A stretch of DNA of 64,000 nt, taken from positions 612,104 through 676,103 of the forward strand of contig JABFGG010000001.1 of the NCBI GenBank assembly GCA_013112575.1. Direction: 5' to 3'. A program made the position numbers and the translations under genes. The notes below the pieces were generated by a model. The model made no database searches, was not told the origin of the DNA, and worked only from the letters and a program-made list of their open reading frames with translations. Each line of letters starts with the position of its first letter. The first letter of the stretch is position 1. This DNA comes from Chloroflexota bacterium. Its GTDB lineage: Bacteria; Chloroflexota; Anaerolineae; Anaerolineales; UBA11579. This document shows, piece after piece, positions 51,750 to 59,523 of this stretch.

Positions 51750-52416
51750 TTTTAACCAGCAGTTGCGCATGCACGTCTATGAACATTTTGTGGAAACCAG
51801 CCGCGCCCCCAGCATCGCGCAATGTGCAGAAGCCTTGCAAATCACAGCAGATGAGGTGCGCAGGGATTTCCGCCAATTGGCCGACCTGAGCATGCTGGTG
51901 CTGCAGGCCGACGATGAGATCCTCATGGCCGAGCCTTTTTCAGCGGTACCAACGGCCTTCAACGTTGATGTGAATGTACAACGCTATTGGGCCAACTGCA
52001 TGTGGGATGCCCTGGGGGTTGCCGCTGCCTTAAACAAAGATGCCGTAGTGACGACCTGTTGTGCAGATTGCGGCGATGCCCTGGAGGTCGTCATTGAGAA
52101 TAGCGCCATCACCAGTGGAGCAGGTTTGGTCCATTTTGCTGTCCCCGCCAGCGAGTGGTGGCGCGACGTGGTGTTTACCTGACAGACGATCCTCTTCTTC
52201 CGGTCGGAAGAGCACGTACAACGCTGGTGCGAAAAATGGAAGCAGTCTTACGGGGAAACCATTTCATTAGCACAATCTTGGGGGCTGGCACAGGCCTGGT
52301 ACAGCGACCGCCTTGCGCTTGATTTTCAACGCAAAACGCTGGAAGAAGCACATGACATCTTTGCCTCCTTAGCCATGACTTCAGATTTTTGGTCTTTGAC
52401 CAAAAGCTGGAAATGA
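51742..52416 (+). CDS. MerB-like (alkylmercury lyase family) protein with in-frame TGA, candidate selenoprotein
   Basis: 224 codons if TGA 52180-52182 (codon 147) is read through; 146 residues if it stops. N-terminal winged-helix-like part (about 20-60). CMWD (Cys86, Asp89) matches the Cys96-x-x-Asp99 pair of E. coli MerB. The TGA falls in DVVFT-TGA-QTILFFRSEEHVQRW, aligned with catalytic Cys159 of MerB (SFCCHVHFFAS), and the 61-residue spacing to Cys86 is nearly the MerB value of 63. Downstream the frame continues with SLAQSWGLAQAWYSDRL, matching the MerB C-terminus (SVHEAFGLGQEFNRHL). A SECIS-like hairpin follows the TGA. The alternative is a pseudogene made by a TGC/TGT-to-TGA change. MerB cleaves carbon-mercury bonds; this homologue's substrate is unproven. 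Confidence 0.8.
52195..52212 (+). promoter_or_regulatory. SECIS-like hairpin after the in-frame TGA
   Basis: Stem TTCTTCC (52195-52201) with GGAAGAG (52206-52212), 7 bp including one T-G pair, and a 4-nt apical loop GGTC (52202-52205). The loop starts 20 nt after the TGA. In the E. coli fdhF element a GGUC-type loop lies at almost the same distance and binds SelB. The hairpin lies within the coding frame, as bacterial SECIS elements do. Confidence 0.7.
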
Positions 52417-52433
52417 AACCATAGGAAGAGAAA

Positions 52434-54311
52434 ATGGCCAAAAATAAATTTCTCGCATTACTGGAAAAAGACACCCCCCTGATCGCTGATGGCGCTATGG
52501 GCACCATTCTGCATGGGCGCGGCGAAGGCTTTGAGGGCTGTTTCGACGCCCTCAACCTGGACAACCCTGCCCTGGTGGCGGATGTGCATAAAGCCTACAT
52601 CGACGCCGGCGCGCAGATCATCATGACCAATACCTTCGGGGCCAACCGCTACAAGCTGGCAGAACACGGCCTGGAAGACAAGGTCGAAGAAATCAACTGT
52701 GCTGCGGCACAGTTAGCCAAGCGCGTGGTCGAAGCTTCATTTAAAGATGTTCTGGTGGCTGGCGACGTTGGCCCGCTGGGCGTACGCCTGGTGCCCTTCG
52801 GGCGCGTACAGCTTGAAGATGCGCGTGCAGCTTTCAAGGAACAGATCAAGGGTCTAGCTGACTGTAACGTGGACCTGATCATCATCGAGACCATGACAGA
52901 CTTGTATGAGGTCAATGAAGCTGTTTTGGCTGCCAAGGAAGTGACTGATTTGCCAGTGGTTGCGTCAATGACCTTTACGCGTGACGACCGCACCCTATTA
53001 GGTGATGACCCCGCCAAGGTAGCCCGCCGCATAGCAGACGCAGGCGCGGACGTGATCGGCGTGAACTGTTCGGGCGGCCCGGCCCAGATCCTGCGCATCC
53101 TCAAGCAGATGCGCGAAGAAGTGCCCGAAGCGCGTTTCTCGGTGATGCCCAACGCCGGCTGGCCGGAGCAGGTGGGGGGGCGCATCATGTATCCTGCAGC
53201 ACCGGAGTATTTCGGTGAATATGCACTGGCTTTCCGCCATGCTGGTGCCAGTTTGATTGGTGGCTGTTGCGGCACAACCCCTCAGCACGTCACTTCCATG
53301 CGCACCGCCATAGAGGAGACGGCCGTTGAGGATTACAGCAATGGTATGCAGATCATCGGGGCGCGCACCCCGGACCCGGTTACAGATGCCAGCACGCCAT
53401 CCCAATTCAGCCTCAAGCTGGCCGACAAACAATTTGCCGTAGCTGTGGAAATGAGCCCCCCGCGCGGCCTTTCCACCCATAAACTGCACGCAGGGGCCGG
53501 TCTGCTGGCCGATGCCGGTGCCGATGTGATCAATGTGGCGGATAGCCCTATGGCGCGTATGCGCATGAGTCCCTGGGCAGTGTGTGAGTTGGTGCAAAAT
53601 GAAGTAGGCATCGAGGCTACTTTGCACTTCCCTACCCGCGGGCGCAACCTGCTGCGTTTACAGGGCGACCTGCTGGCAGCTCATTCGCTGGGCGTGCGCA
53701 ACGTGTTCGTGGTGATGGGCGACCCCACTGCCATCGGTGATTATCCGGAGGCGATGGACAATTTTGACTTGGCGCCAACCGGCCTCATCAAGCTCATCAA
53801 ACAGAGTTTTAACGCCGGGGTTGATCACTCCGGTTCGGACATCGGTTCACCGACCAACTTCTTTGTGGGCGCGGCCCTCAATCTCACACCGCAAGACCCT
53901 GATCGCGAGATCAAGGTCTTGCGCCGCAAATTGGCCAATGGGACGGATTTCTTCCTGACCCAGCCAGTGTACCAGCCAGAGAAAGCCGTTGAGTTCCTGG
54001 ATTATTACGCCAAAAAATATGAACCTTTAGAGCAGCCAGTTTTGGCCGGTGTGCTGCCCTTATATGGAGCGCGACACGCCGCCTTCCTGCACAACGAAGT
54101 GCCGGGCATTAATATCCCTGAGACCACGCGTGACAGGATGGAAGCCGCCGGGGATGATGGCCCCAATGAAGGCGTTCAAATTGCCATTGAATTGGTTGAG
54201 CAGCTAAGGGGTTTCGCCTCCGGCATCTACATCAGCCCCGCTTTTGGCCGTTATGACCTCGTTGCCAACCTGATAGAAGCCGTTAAAGATAAGGAAGCGG
54301 TTGGTAATTAG
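52434..54311 (+). CDS. Bifunctional homocysteine S-methyltransferase / methylenetetrahydrofolate reductase
   Basis: 625 residues, a two-domain fusion like B. subtilis YitJ. Residues 1-295 form a homocysteine methyltransferase barrel with zinc ligands in GVNCSGGPAQ and GGCCGTTPQH. Residues about 330-620 form a MetF-like barrel: FAVEMSPPRG-type start (VAVEMSPPRGLS), ADVINVADSP, VFVVMGDP, FFVGAALNLTPQD and FFLTQPVYQPEKAVEFL. The MetF part makes methyl-THF, the substrate of MetH. GGAAGAG lies just before the ATG. It starts 17 nt after the full-length MerB-like frame, so the block from metH to here probably forms one methionine-cycle operon. Confidence 0.94.
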   Translation: MAKNKFLALLEKDTPLIADGAMGTILHGRGEGFEGCFDALNLDNPALVADVHKAYIDAGAQIIMTNTFGANRYKLAEHGLEDKVEEINCAAAQLAKRVVEASFKDVLVAGDVGPLGVRLVPFGRVQLEDARAAFKEQIKGLADCNVDLIIIETMTDLYEVNEAVLAAKEVTDLPVVASMTFTRDDRTLLGDDPAKVARRIADAGADVIGVNCSGGPAQILRILKQMREEVPEARFSVMPNAGWPEQVGGRIMYPAAPEYFGEYALAFRHAGASLIGGCCGTTPQHVTSMRTAIEETAVEDYSNGMQIIGARTPDPVTDASTPSQFSLKLADKQFAVAVEMSPPRGLSTHKLHAGAGLLADAGADVINVADSPMARMRMSPWAVCELVQNEVGIEATLHFPTRGRNLLRLQGDLLAAHSLGVRNVFVVMGDPTAIGDYPEAMDNFDLAPTGLIKLIKQSFNAGVDHSGSDIGSPTNFFVGAALNLTPQDPDREIKVLRRKLANGTDFFLTQPVYQPEKAVEFLDYYAKKYEPLEQPVLAGVLPLYGARHAAFLHNEVPGINIPETTRDRMEAAGDDGPNEGVQIAIELVEQLRGFASGIYISPAFGRYDLVANLIEAVKDKEAVGN

Positions 54312-54326
54312 GCTTCGGTAACGAGA

Positions 54327-54359
54327 GACTGGAGATTTTATAATTACTAATCTCCAGTC
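54327..54359. terminator. 11-bp hairpin after the methionine block
   Basis: GACTGGAGATT (54327-54337) and AATCTCCAGTC (54349-54359), perfect, with an AT-rich 11-nt loop. It sits 16 nt after the stop at 54311. The T tract behind it is poor, so it may be a weak or factor-dependent terminator. The same letters recur in degenerate form near 28480-28520. Confidence 0.5.
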
Positions 54360-54432
54360 CCTAATTGACTTCATCTTGTTTTCCCTGTAACCTTACATTG
54401 CAATTTAGACATTACGAAGGAGCTTTACATTT

Positions 54433-55398
54433 ATGCATTATCGTCGTCTTGGAAAATCAGGTTTAAAGGTAAGTGAGATCTCTTTAGGGGCCTGGGTTAC
54501 CTTCGGTTCCCAGATCAAGGATAATACGGCGGGCGATCTGATCCGCGCCGCTTTTGATAAAGGCATCAACTTTTTCGATAACGCCGACATTTACGCTAAT
54601 GGTCAGGCCGAGACTGTGATGGGGGAGGCCATCAAAGACCTGCCGCGTGAGGAATTGGTGATCTCCAGCAAGGTGTTCTGGCCTACGATGGAAGGCCCTA
54701 ACGGGCGCGGCCTGTCGCGCAAACACATCATGGAGTCGATCGACTGCTCTTTGCAGCGCCTGGGATTAGATTATCTGGACCTGTACTTCTGCCACCGCTA
54801 TGACCCCGATACACCCATCGAGGAAGTGGTGTTCACCATGAACTCCCTCATCCAGCAGGGCAAGATCCTGTATTGGGGCACCTCGGAGTGGCGTGCTTCG
54901 CAGATCGCAGAAGCCTATGGTATTGCTCGACAATACAACCTCATCCCACCAACCATGGAGCAGCCACAGTACAACATGTTCCATCGCGAACGGGTCGAGT
55001 CAGAGTTGTCCTTGATCTCGGAAGACCTGGGCATCGGCCTGACGGTGTGGAGCCCACTGTATTCCGGCTTGTTGACGGGTAAATACAATGAGGGTATTCC
55101 AGAGGGCAGCCGCGCTTCCATGGAAAGCATGGCCTGGCTCAAAGACCGTATGACGGCAGATAAGATCGAGAAGGTAAAACAGCTTGAGGGTGTGGCGGCT
55201 GAACTAGGTATCACCACGGCGCAGTTGGCGATTGCCTGGCTATTACGTCGCAAAGAGGTCAGCAGCGTGATCACGGGCGCGACCAAGATGTCGCAGTTGG
55301 AAGACAATATCAAAGCGCGCGATGCAGTTGACCAACTGTCCAATGAGGTGCAGGAGCACATTGAGGAGATATTGGACAATCATCCGGAGGATGAATAA
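54433..55398 (+). CDS. Aldo/keto reductase
   Basis: 321 residues, of the potassium-channel beta-subunit-like / YghZ group. N-terminal MHYRRLGKSGLKVSEISLGAW. The catalytic tetrad is complete: Asp and Tyr in FFDNADIYANGQAE, Lys in VISSKVFW, His in LYFCHRYDPDTP. WSPLYSGLLTGKY and the NADPH site SSVITGATKMSQLEDNIKA follow. It reduces aldehydes or ketones with NADPH; the natural substrate is unknown. AAGGAG lies 11 nt before the ATG. Monocistronic. Confidence 0.93.
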   Translation: MHYRRLGKSGLKVSEISLGAWVTFGSQIKDNTAGDLIRAAFDKGINFFDNADIYANGQAETVMGEAIKDLPREELVISSKVFWPTMEGPNGRGLSRKHIMESIDCSLQRLGLDYLDLYFCHRYDPDTPIEEVVFTMNSLIQQGKILYWGTSEWRASQIAEAYGIARQYNLIPPTMEQPQYNMFHRERVESELSLISEDLGIGLTVWSPLYSGLLTGKYNEGIPEGSRASMESMAWLKDRMTADKIEKVKQLEGVAAELGITTAQLAIAWLLRRKEVSSVITGATKMSQLEDNIKARDAVDQLSNEVQEHIEEILDNHPEDE

Positions 55399-55549
55399 AG
55401 GGATGGTAATTAGTAAATAGGAATAAGGAATTAGGGGGGGATGCTTGGCTGGAAAAGATATGTTGAAGATGGAGAGTTGAGGGATTCCTCACTCTGTTCG
55501 GAATGACATAAGACCACTCCACCGCTTTGGTATTAGGCTGGAGTGGCTT
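55399..55549. repeat. Intergenic block with degenerate AATTAG repeats and a GGAATGAC-type palindrome
   Basis: At 55403-55435 there is an AT-rich run of the type TAATTAG-TAAATAGGAATAAGGAATTAG. At 55481-55510 lies a copy of the widespread repeat GGGATTCCTCAC...GTTCGGAATGACA, with ATTCC and GGAAT as the short palindromic ends. Its reverse-strand translation gives the tell-tale peptide VIPNRVRNPST. Neither is a gene. Confidence 0.55.
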
Positions 55550-55556
55550 TTATTTT
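55514..55556 (+). terminator. Terminator between aldo/keto reductase and GT2-GtrA genes
   Basis: CCACTCCA (55514-55521) pairs with TGGAGTGG (55539-55546), followed by CTTTTATTTT. The T tract overlaps the last codons of the convergent gene ending at 55550. Confidence 0.65.
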
Positions 55557-56578
55557 CGGCGGTTGATGAAGATGTAACTGCGGTTGACCAAAAAGTTCAG
55601 GACAAACAGCGTGCTTTCGACCAGCACCTTGGCCAAGCCGATGTTCATGCTTATTGAGTTGGCCAGCAGGTCAATCAGCCCTGAGGCTATGAAACCGGAT
55701 ACGATCACCAGTGCAACGTAACGCGGAAATGTTTGGCGTACCGTACCGGTGGCGAAAAAGACCCTTGTGCGCAACAGGAAATAGTTGACCAGCAGCGATA
55801 CAGCGCGGGCAATAAATATGCTGAATAGGGTGTTTTCGTTGAGAGGGAGAACGATAAAGAAGACGATGTAATCAACGATGGCGGCGGCCAGTGAGGCAAA
55901 TACGTAGCGGAAGAGCACAAAGTAAATGCGGGTTGAATCGACCCAGGGGTTAAAGCTGGAAGCAGCATTGTTCTCAATATAAATGGTTTCGATGCGATGC
56001 TCGACCATAGCCACCCCATTGCGATTACAGACCATGAGCATCTCCGACTCAAACTCGTAACGGTCGTAGGGGATGGTGAGGAGCAGGTCGATAAGGTCCG
56101 TGGCGAAGCCGCGCAAGCCGGTTTGTGTATCAGAGATGTTGAGTCCAAAGAAGACGCGGAAGACAAAGCGCGTGATGGAATTGCCCAAATAGCTCTTTGT
56201 AGGCATTTCATCGACTTCGCGGGAGCCTAAGAGCAGTGCATTAGGATTTTGTGGGATGGCCTCACCGATAGCTAAAACATCTTTCGTGATGTGTTGCCCA
56301 TCTGCGTCGGCGGTGACCACGCCGGAGGTCTTGACATGTTTTTGGATGTGCGCCAGACCGACCTTTAGTGCGGCCCCCTTGCCGCGATTTTGTGCATACT
56401 CAATGAGCGTAACCTTGGGCAGGTTTCTGACATTTGCAAAGATGGCAGCATGTGTGTCATCAGTACTGCCGTCGTTGACGATGACAATGGCATCCACGTT
56501 CGTTTGGGATAGTTCCTGGGTTAAATCGACTAGTTGTTCCGTCGGGTTGTAGGCGGGGATGAGAACGCTGAAGCCCAT
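55550..56578 (-). CDS. Glycosyltransferase family 2 fused to GtrA-like membrane domain
   Basis: 342 residues. The GT2 domain (1-215) has FSVLIPAYNPTEQL, VIVNDGSTDDTHAAIF and TADADGQHITKDVLAI (the DxD-like metal motif), and GLRGFATDLIDLLL. The C-terminal GtrA domain (about 220-342) has four membrane helices, including FASLAAAIVDYIVFF and ARAVSLLVNYFLLRTRVFF. Such fusions make and flip polyprenyl-phosphate-linked sugars for surface glycosylation. The ATG lies 1 nt after the stop of the membrane glycosyltransferase gene, so translation is coupled. Confidence 0.9.
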   Translation of the reverse strand: MGFSVLIPAYNPTEQLVDLTQELSQTNVDAIVIVNDGSTDDTHAAIFANVRNLPKVTLIEYAQNRGKGAALKVGLAHIQKHVKTSGVVTADADGQHITKDVLAIGEAIPQNPNALLLGSREVDEMPTKSYLGNSITRFVFRVFFGLNISDTQTGLRGFATDLIDLLLTIPYDRYEFESEMLMVCNRNGVAMVEHRIETIYIENNAASSFNPWVDSTRIYFVLFRYVFASLAAAIVDYIVFFIVLPLNENTLFSIFIARAVSLLVNYFLLRTRVFFATGTVRQTFPRYVALVIVSGFIASGLIDLLANSISMNIGLAKVLVESTLFVLNFLVNRSYIFINRRK

Positions 56579-56579
56579 G

Positions 56580-58421
56580 TTAATAATCTTGCTCAACTAC
56601 TTTGATGAAGCGATAATGGAAGTGTTCAAAGAGCAATTCGTAATTGCCCAGTTCGATCTGGTGATTGATCTCTTCTATGATTTTGGAGTGGGCGGTTCTG
56701 GGCAGAAGTATCAGGTCCACGTGCGGGTGATTGCTGCGCTTGCGGACATAACTGTCATAATCCTCAAAACGCTCGGCGACTTGAAGACCTTCCAAGTCTG
56801 GCAGGAAACCCAAGGGATAATCCGTGATGATCTGCTGTGAAAAGCCGGTTTCTTCCAGATAATCATAGACCTGTTGGTTAACTCCTGAGTAGAAAAGCTC
56901 TCCTTGCTGCTCAATGTTTTGCTCTAGCATGCGCTCGGCGGGGAAATAGCGCGTGCCCAGTAGCATGAGGACTACCAATAAGACCAGGAGAACGTAGCCT
57001 CTCAATCGGTCAAAGCGTATGCGCTCCAGGATGCGGTCAAAGCCCAGGCCGACGGCCAAAGCCAGGAAGGGGAAGACCAGGGCCAGGTTGCGCGGGGAGT
57101 AGCTGAAATAAAAGCCCCAGAGGACGGTGAAGGGGATAATGATGCTGATGACCAGAATGCGTTGTTTGCGACCCAGCCATAGCAGGGCCACGAGCACAAA
57201 AATGAAGAGGAGGATATATTCTTCCAGGGAGCGCATGCCGTTAATGAAACGTTCGGGGAGCGTGGCACCTTTGTAGATGCCTTCCGTAACCCAGGGGACT
57301 TCTGATTCTGCCAGGCCGGCATTGATTCGCGAACGGACGTATATGTACCAGGGCAGGACAATGGCTAAAGCCAGACCAAAACCGCCTCCCAGATTTTTCC
57401 ACAGCGTGGATTTACTCTCAGATGTTGATGGCCGGATGACCATCAGGTAGGCCAGCAAAGGATAAAGCACGAGAATGTATATGCCTGCCTGCTTGGTGAC
57501 GGCGGACCCGGCAGCCAATAAGGCTCCGAGTAGTAGGTAGCGGGCTTGTTGCCCATCTTCCTGGAGTTTGCTGGAGACCAGAAGCGTATAAACTGCTGCA
57601 AAGCCAAAGAAGGTCACGGGCAGATCTACGTAGCCGTCCGGGATGTAGATCAATAAGAATTTGCGCAGGATGAACAATAAAGCCAGCATAGCGATGAAGT
57701 AGCCTGCTTTTTTGCGCTCAAGCCCTAGCTGGAACAATAACAAAAGCATGAAAAGGGTGAACAAGGGCATGATGGCCTTGGCGAAGAACTGCACCTGAAT
57801 GCTGCCGATCAGTACGTAAGTGAGTGACCAGTTGGTTGGAATCAGTTGCGGATATTGCCAGGTGCCGACCGGAAACGCATTGCCTGCCCAGGCGATGGCC
57901 CAGGGGTTCCAGGAGACGATGGCATCATAGGTCTGGAACACGGTGCCCAGGTTTTTGATGCCGATCTGGATTGCCCAAACCAGGGTGTATACGGCAATCA
58001 GGAAAGCGAGGAGGAGGATGAGTTTCTGGGATAGCTCATTAACGGCTTGCTTGCGCTGGTCCGGATCATCCAGCTTTTGGACGGAACTGCGCCATGCATT
58101 TCTTTGTGTTTGGATTGCAGCCCCAACCTTTGAAAAGCTTTTGTGTATTGCTAACCAGATCTCATCAAATGACCACAACCAGAAGGGGAATAGACGCAAT
58201 AAAAGAATGACCTCAGCAGCAATGACCACATAGATCAGCCAGTCGTAATAGATGCCGAAGGTGGTGAGCAGGGCAACCACACAATAGTTAAAGATAAGAC
58301 TCAGGGCGAAAGAGAATACCAGCGTGCAGATGAAACCCTGTCGCGGGAGTATGACACGCAATAACAAAAAGCCCGGCAAAAAGGCCATTTGGATGATCGC
58401 GAGCATTCCGAGGAAGAACAT
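56580..58421 (-). CDS. Polytopic membrane protein, GT39/ArnT-like glycosyltransferase (copy 1)
   Basis: 613 residues with about 12 membrane helices and a C-terminal extracytoplasmic part. WAIQIGIKNLGTVFQTYDAIVSWNPWAIAWAGN has the Asp-containing first loop typical of GT-C enzymes that use polyprenyl-phosphate sugars. It shares layout and many sequence blocks with the protein at 59520-61382 (start FFLGMLAIIQMAFLPGFLLLR, TYDAIVSWNPWA, NLALVFPFLALAVGLG), so the two are paralogues. Sits in a glycan operon with GT2 enzymes. Donor and acceptor cannot be told. Confidence 0.85.
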   Translation of the reverse strand: MFFLGMLAIIQMAFLPGFLLLRVILPRQGFICTLVFSFALSLIFNYCVVALLTTFGIYYDWLIYVVIAAEVILLLRLFPFWLWSFDEIWLAIHKSFSKVGAAIQTQRNAWRSSVQKLDDPDQRKQAVNELSQKLILLLAFLIAVYTLVWAIQIGIKNLGTVFQTYDAIVSWNPWAIAWAGNAFPVGTWQYPQLIPTNWSLTYVLIGSIQVQFFAKAIMPLFTLFMLLLLFQLGLERKKAGYFIAMLALLFILRKFLLIYIPDGYVDLPVTFFGFAAVYTLLVSSKLQEDGQQARYLLLGALLAAGSAVTKQAGIYILVLYPLLAYLMVIRPSTSESKSTLWKNLGGGFGLALAIVLPWYIYVRSRINAGLAESEVPWVTEGIYKGATLPERFINGMRSLEEYILLFIFVLVALLWLGRKQRILVISIIIPFTVLWGFYFSYSPRNLALVFPFLALAVGLGFDRILERIRFDRLRGYVLLVLLVVLMLLGTRYFPAERMLEQNIEQQGELFYSGVNQQVYDYLEETGFSQQIITDYPLGFLPDLEGLQVAERFEDYDSYVRKRSNHPHVDLILLPRTAHSKIIEEINHQIELGNYELLFEHFHYRFIKVVEQDY

Positions 58422-58504
58422 TGCAGTGAGTGGGGAAGGATTTTTGTATTGGGTAGCTAGAGGTCGCAGGGATTATAACAACACCCTGCACAATTACCCC
58501 AAGA

Positions 58505-58840
58505 TTATTTGGCCTGGTCTGGTTTTTTAGCTTCCAAAATGGCGATCTGGCGGGTAAGTTCTGTAAGCTGGGTGTCCAGTTTGCGCAGGCGCGTATAAAG
58601 CATCAGCCATAAATAGGCGATGATGACGAAACCCAAATAAGTGACCAGGTCTGCGCCGCGGCCCACACCAAAGAGGTTAGCAAGACCGGTGGCCCAATCA
58701 GGACGAATGACCAGTAGCGCGCCGCCAACTACCAGCCCCAAAAAGAGTACACGGTCGAGCAGGCGTGTGCGAAAGCGGATGAAGTACAGCAGCGCAAGCA
58801 GCCCGCCGCTGCCCAGAAGAATGATCTGAATGGGTGTCAT
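58505..58840 (-). CDS. DUF2304 membrane protein
   Basis: 111 residues, three hydrophobic helices (about 5-22, 30-47, 62-82) and a C-terminal coiled coil (YTRLRKLDTQLTELTRQIAILEAKK). DUF2304 proteins commonly lie beside GT2 dolichol-phosphate-mannose-synthase-like genes, as here. Its ATG overlaps the GT2 stop by 4 nt (ATGA). Possibly a membrane tether for that enzyme. Confidence 0.85.
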   Translation of the reverse strand: MTPIQIILLGSGGLLALLYFIRFRTRLLDRVLFLGLVVGGALLVIRPDWATGLANLFGVGRGADLVTYLGFVIIAYLWLMLYTRLRKLDTQLTELTRQIAILEAKKPDQAK

Positions 58841-59523
58841 TTAAAGATCCTCCCCAGGAAGAGATCGAATAAGATGTCAAAGGCATTCCAGAAACGCTGG
58901 CCTTTGAAACGCGAATAGTCTGTGTAGATGATATTTGTGGGAACTTCAACGTAGTGCAATTTGTGGGCCCGCATCTGTTGCAGGATCTCGGTAGCGTGGG
59001 CAAAGCCGTCTTCCTGCAATTGAATCTGTTTGGCGGCCTCAGTGGACAAGGCGCGCGCGCCGTTATGAGCGTCACTGAGCCACAGCCCGGTCATGATGCC
59101 GTTAACTATTTTGGCGATCTGTAAGAGGAAACGGCGCCCAGCTGGCACAGCTTGCCTATCTTCGGGACGCAAAAAACGCGAACCAAGTACGATGTCCGCC
59201 TTGCCGTCCAGAATGGGCTGGATTAATGTAGGGATATTGGTGGGGCTGTGCTGGCCATCGGCGTCGTAGTGCAAAATGATGGCTGCGCCCTGGCGGAGCG
59301 CGTAACTCATGGCTGTCTGCAAGGCAGCCCCCTGGCCACGGTTGATGGGATGGCGTAAGGCGTGGATGGGGAGTTGCTGAAGAGTTACCCAGGTATCGTC
59401 CTGGGAGCCGTCATCCACCACAATTATGGAATAGCCTGACTCGATGAGGGGCAGCAGAGTGTCTTTGATGACAGAGCCTTCATTGTAAGCAGGGACAACA
59501 ATGAAGATCGAGGCGGGTTTCAC
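58837..59523 (-). CDS. Glycosyltransferase family 2 (polyprenyl-phosphate sugar synthase-like)
   Basis: 228 residues, soluble or membrane-associated. GT2 motifs: IFIVVPAYNEGSVI, IIVVDDGSQDDTW, HYDADGQHSPTNIPTLI with the DxD-type metal site, and LSDAHNGARALSTEAA. It resembles dolichol/undecaprenyl-phosphate mannose or glucose synthases, which would charge the lipid carrier used by the two GT39-like proteins. The start overlaps the upstream gene by 4 nt and its end overlaps the DUF2304 gene by 4 nt. Confidence 0.92.
   Translation of the reverse strand: MKPASIFIVVPAYNEGSVIKDTLLPLIESGYSIIVVDDGSQDDTWVTLQQLPIHALRHPINRGQGAALQTAMSYALRQGAAIILHYDADGQHSPTNIPTLIQPILDGKADIVLGSRFLRPEDRQAVPAGRRFLLQIAKIVNGIMTGLWLSDAHNGARALSTEAAKQIQLQEDGFAHATEILQQMRAHKLHYVEVPTNIIYTDYSRFKGQRFWNAFDILFDLFLGRIFK

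Noticed and set aside
51742..52182. MerB-like gene as a normal 146-residue protein ending at 52182
   Set aside because: Conserved MerB-type sequence continues in frame for 77 codons after the TGA, and the truncated form would lack the second active-site position.
52175..52564. Reverse-strand ORF over the MerB-like 3' part
   Set aside because: Shadow frame; Arg/Ser-rich and crossing the start of the next well-supported gene.
55310..55522. Reverse ORF giving the peptide VIPNRVRNPST
   Set aside because: This is the known false translation of a dispersed GGAATGAC-type repeat, not a gene.
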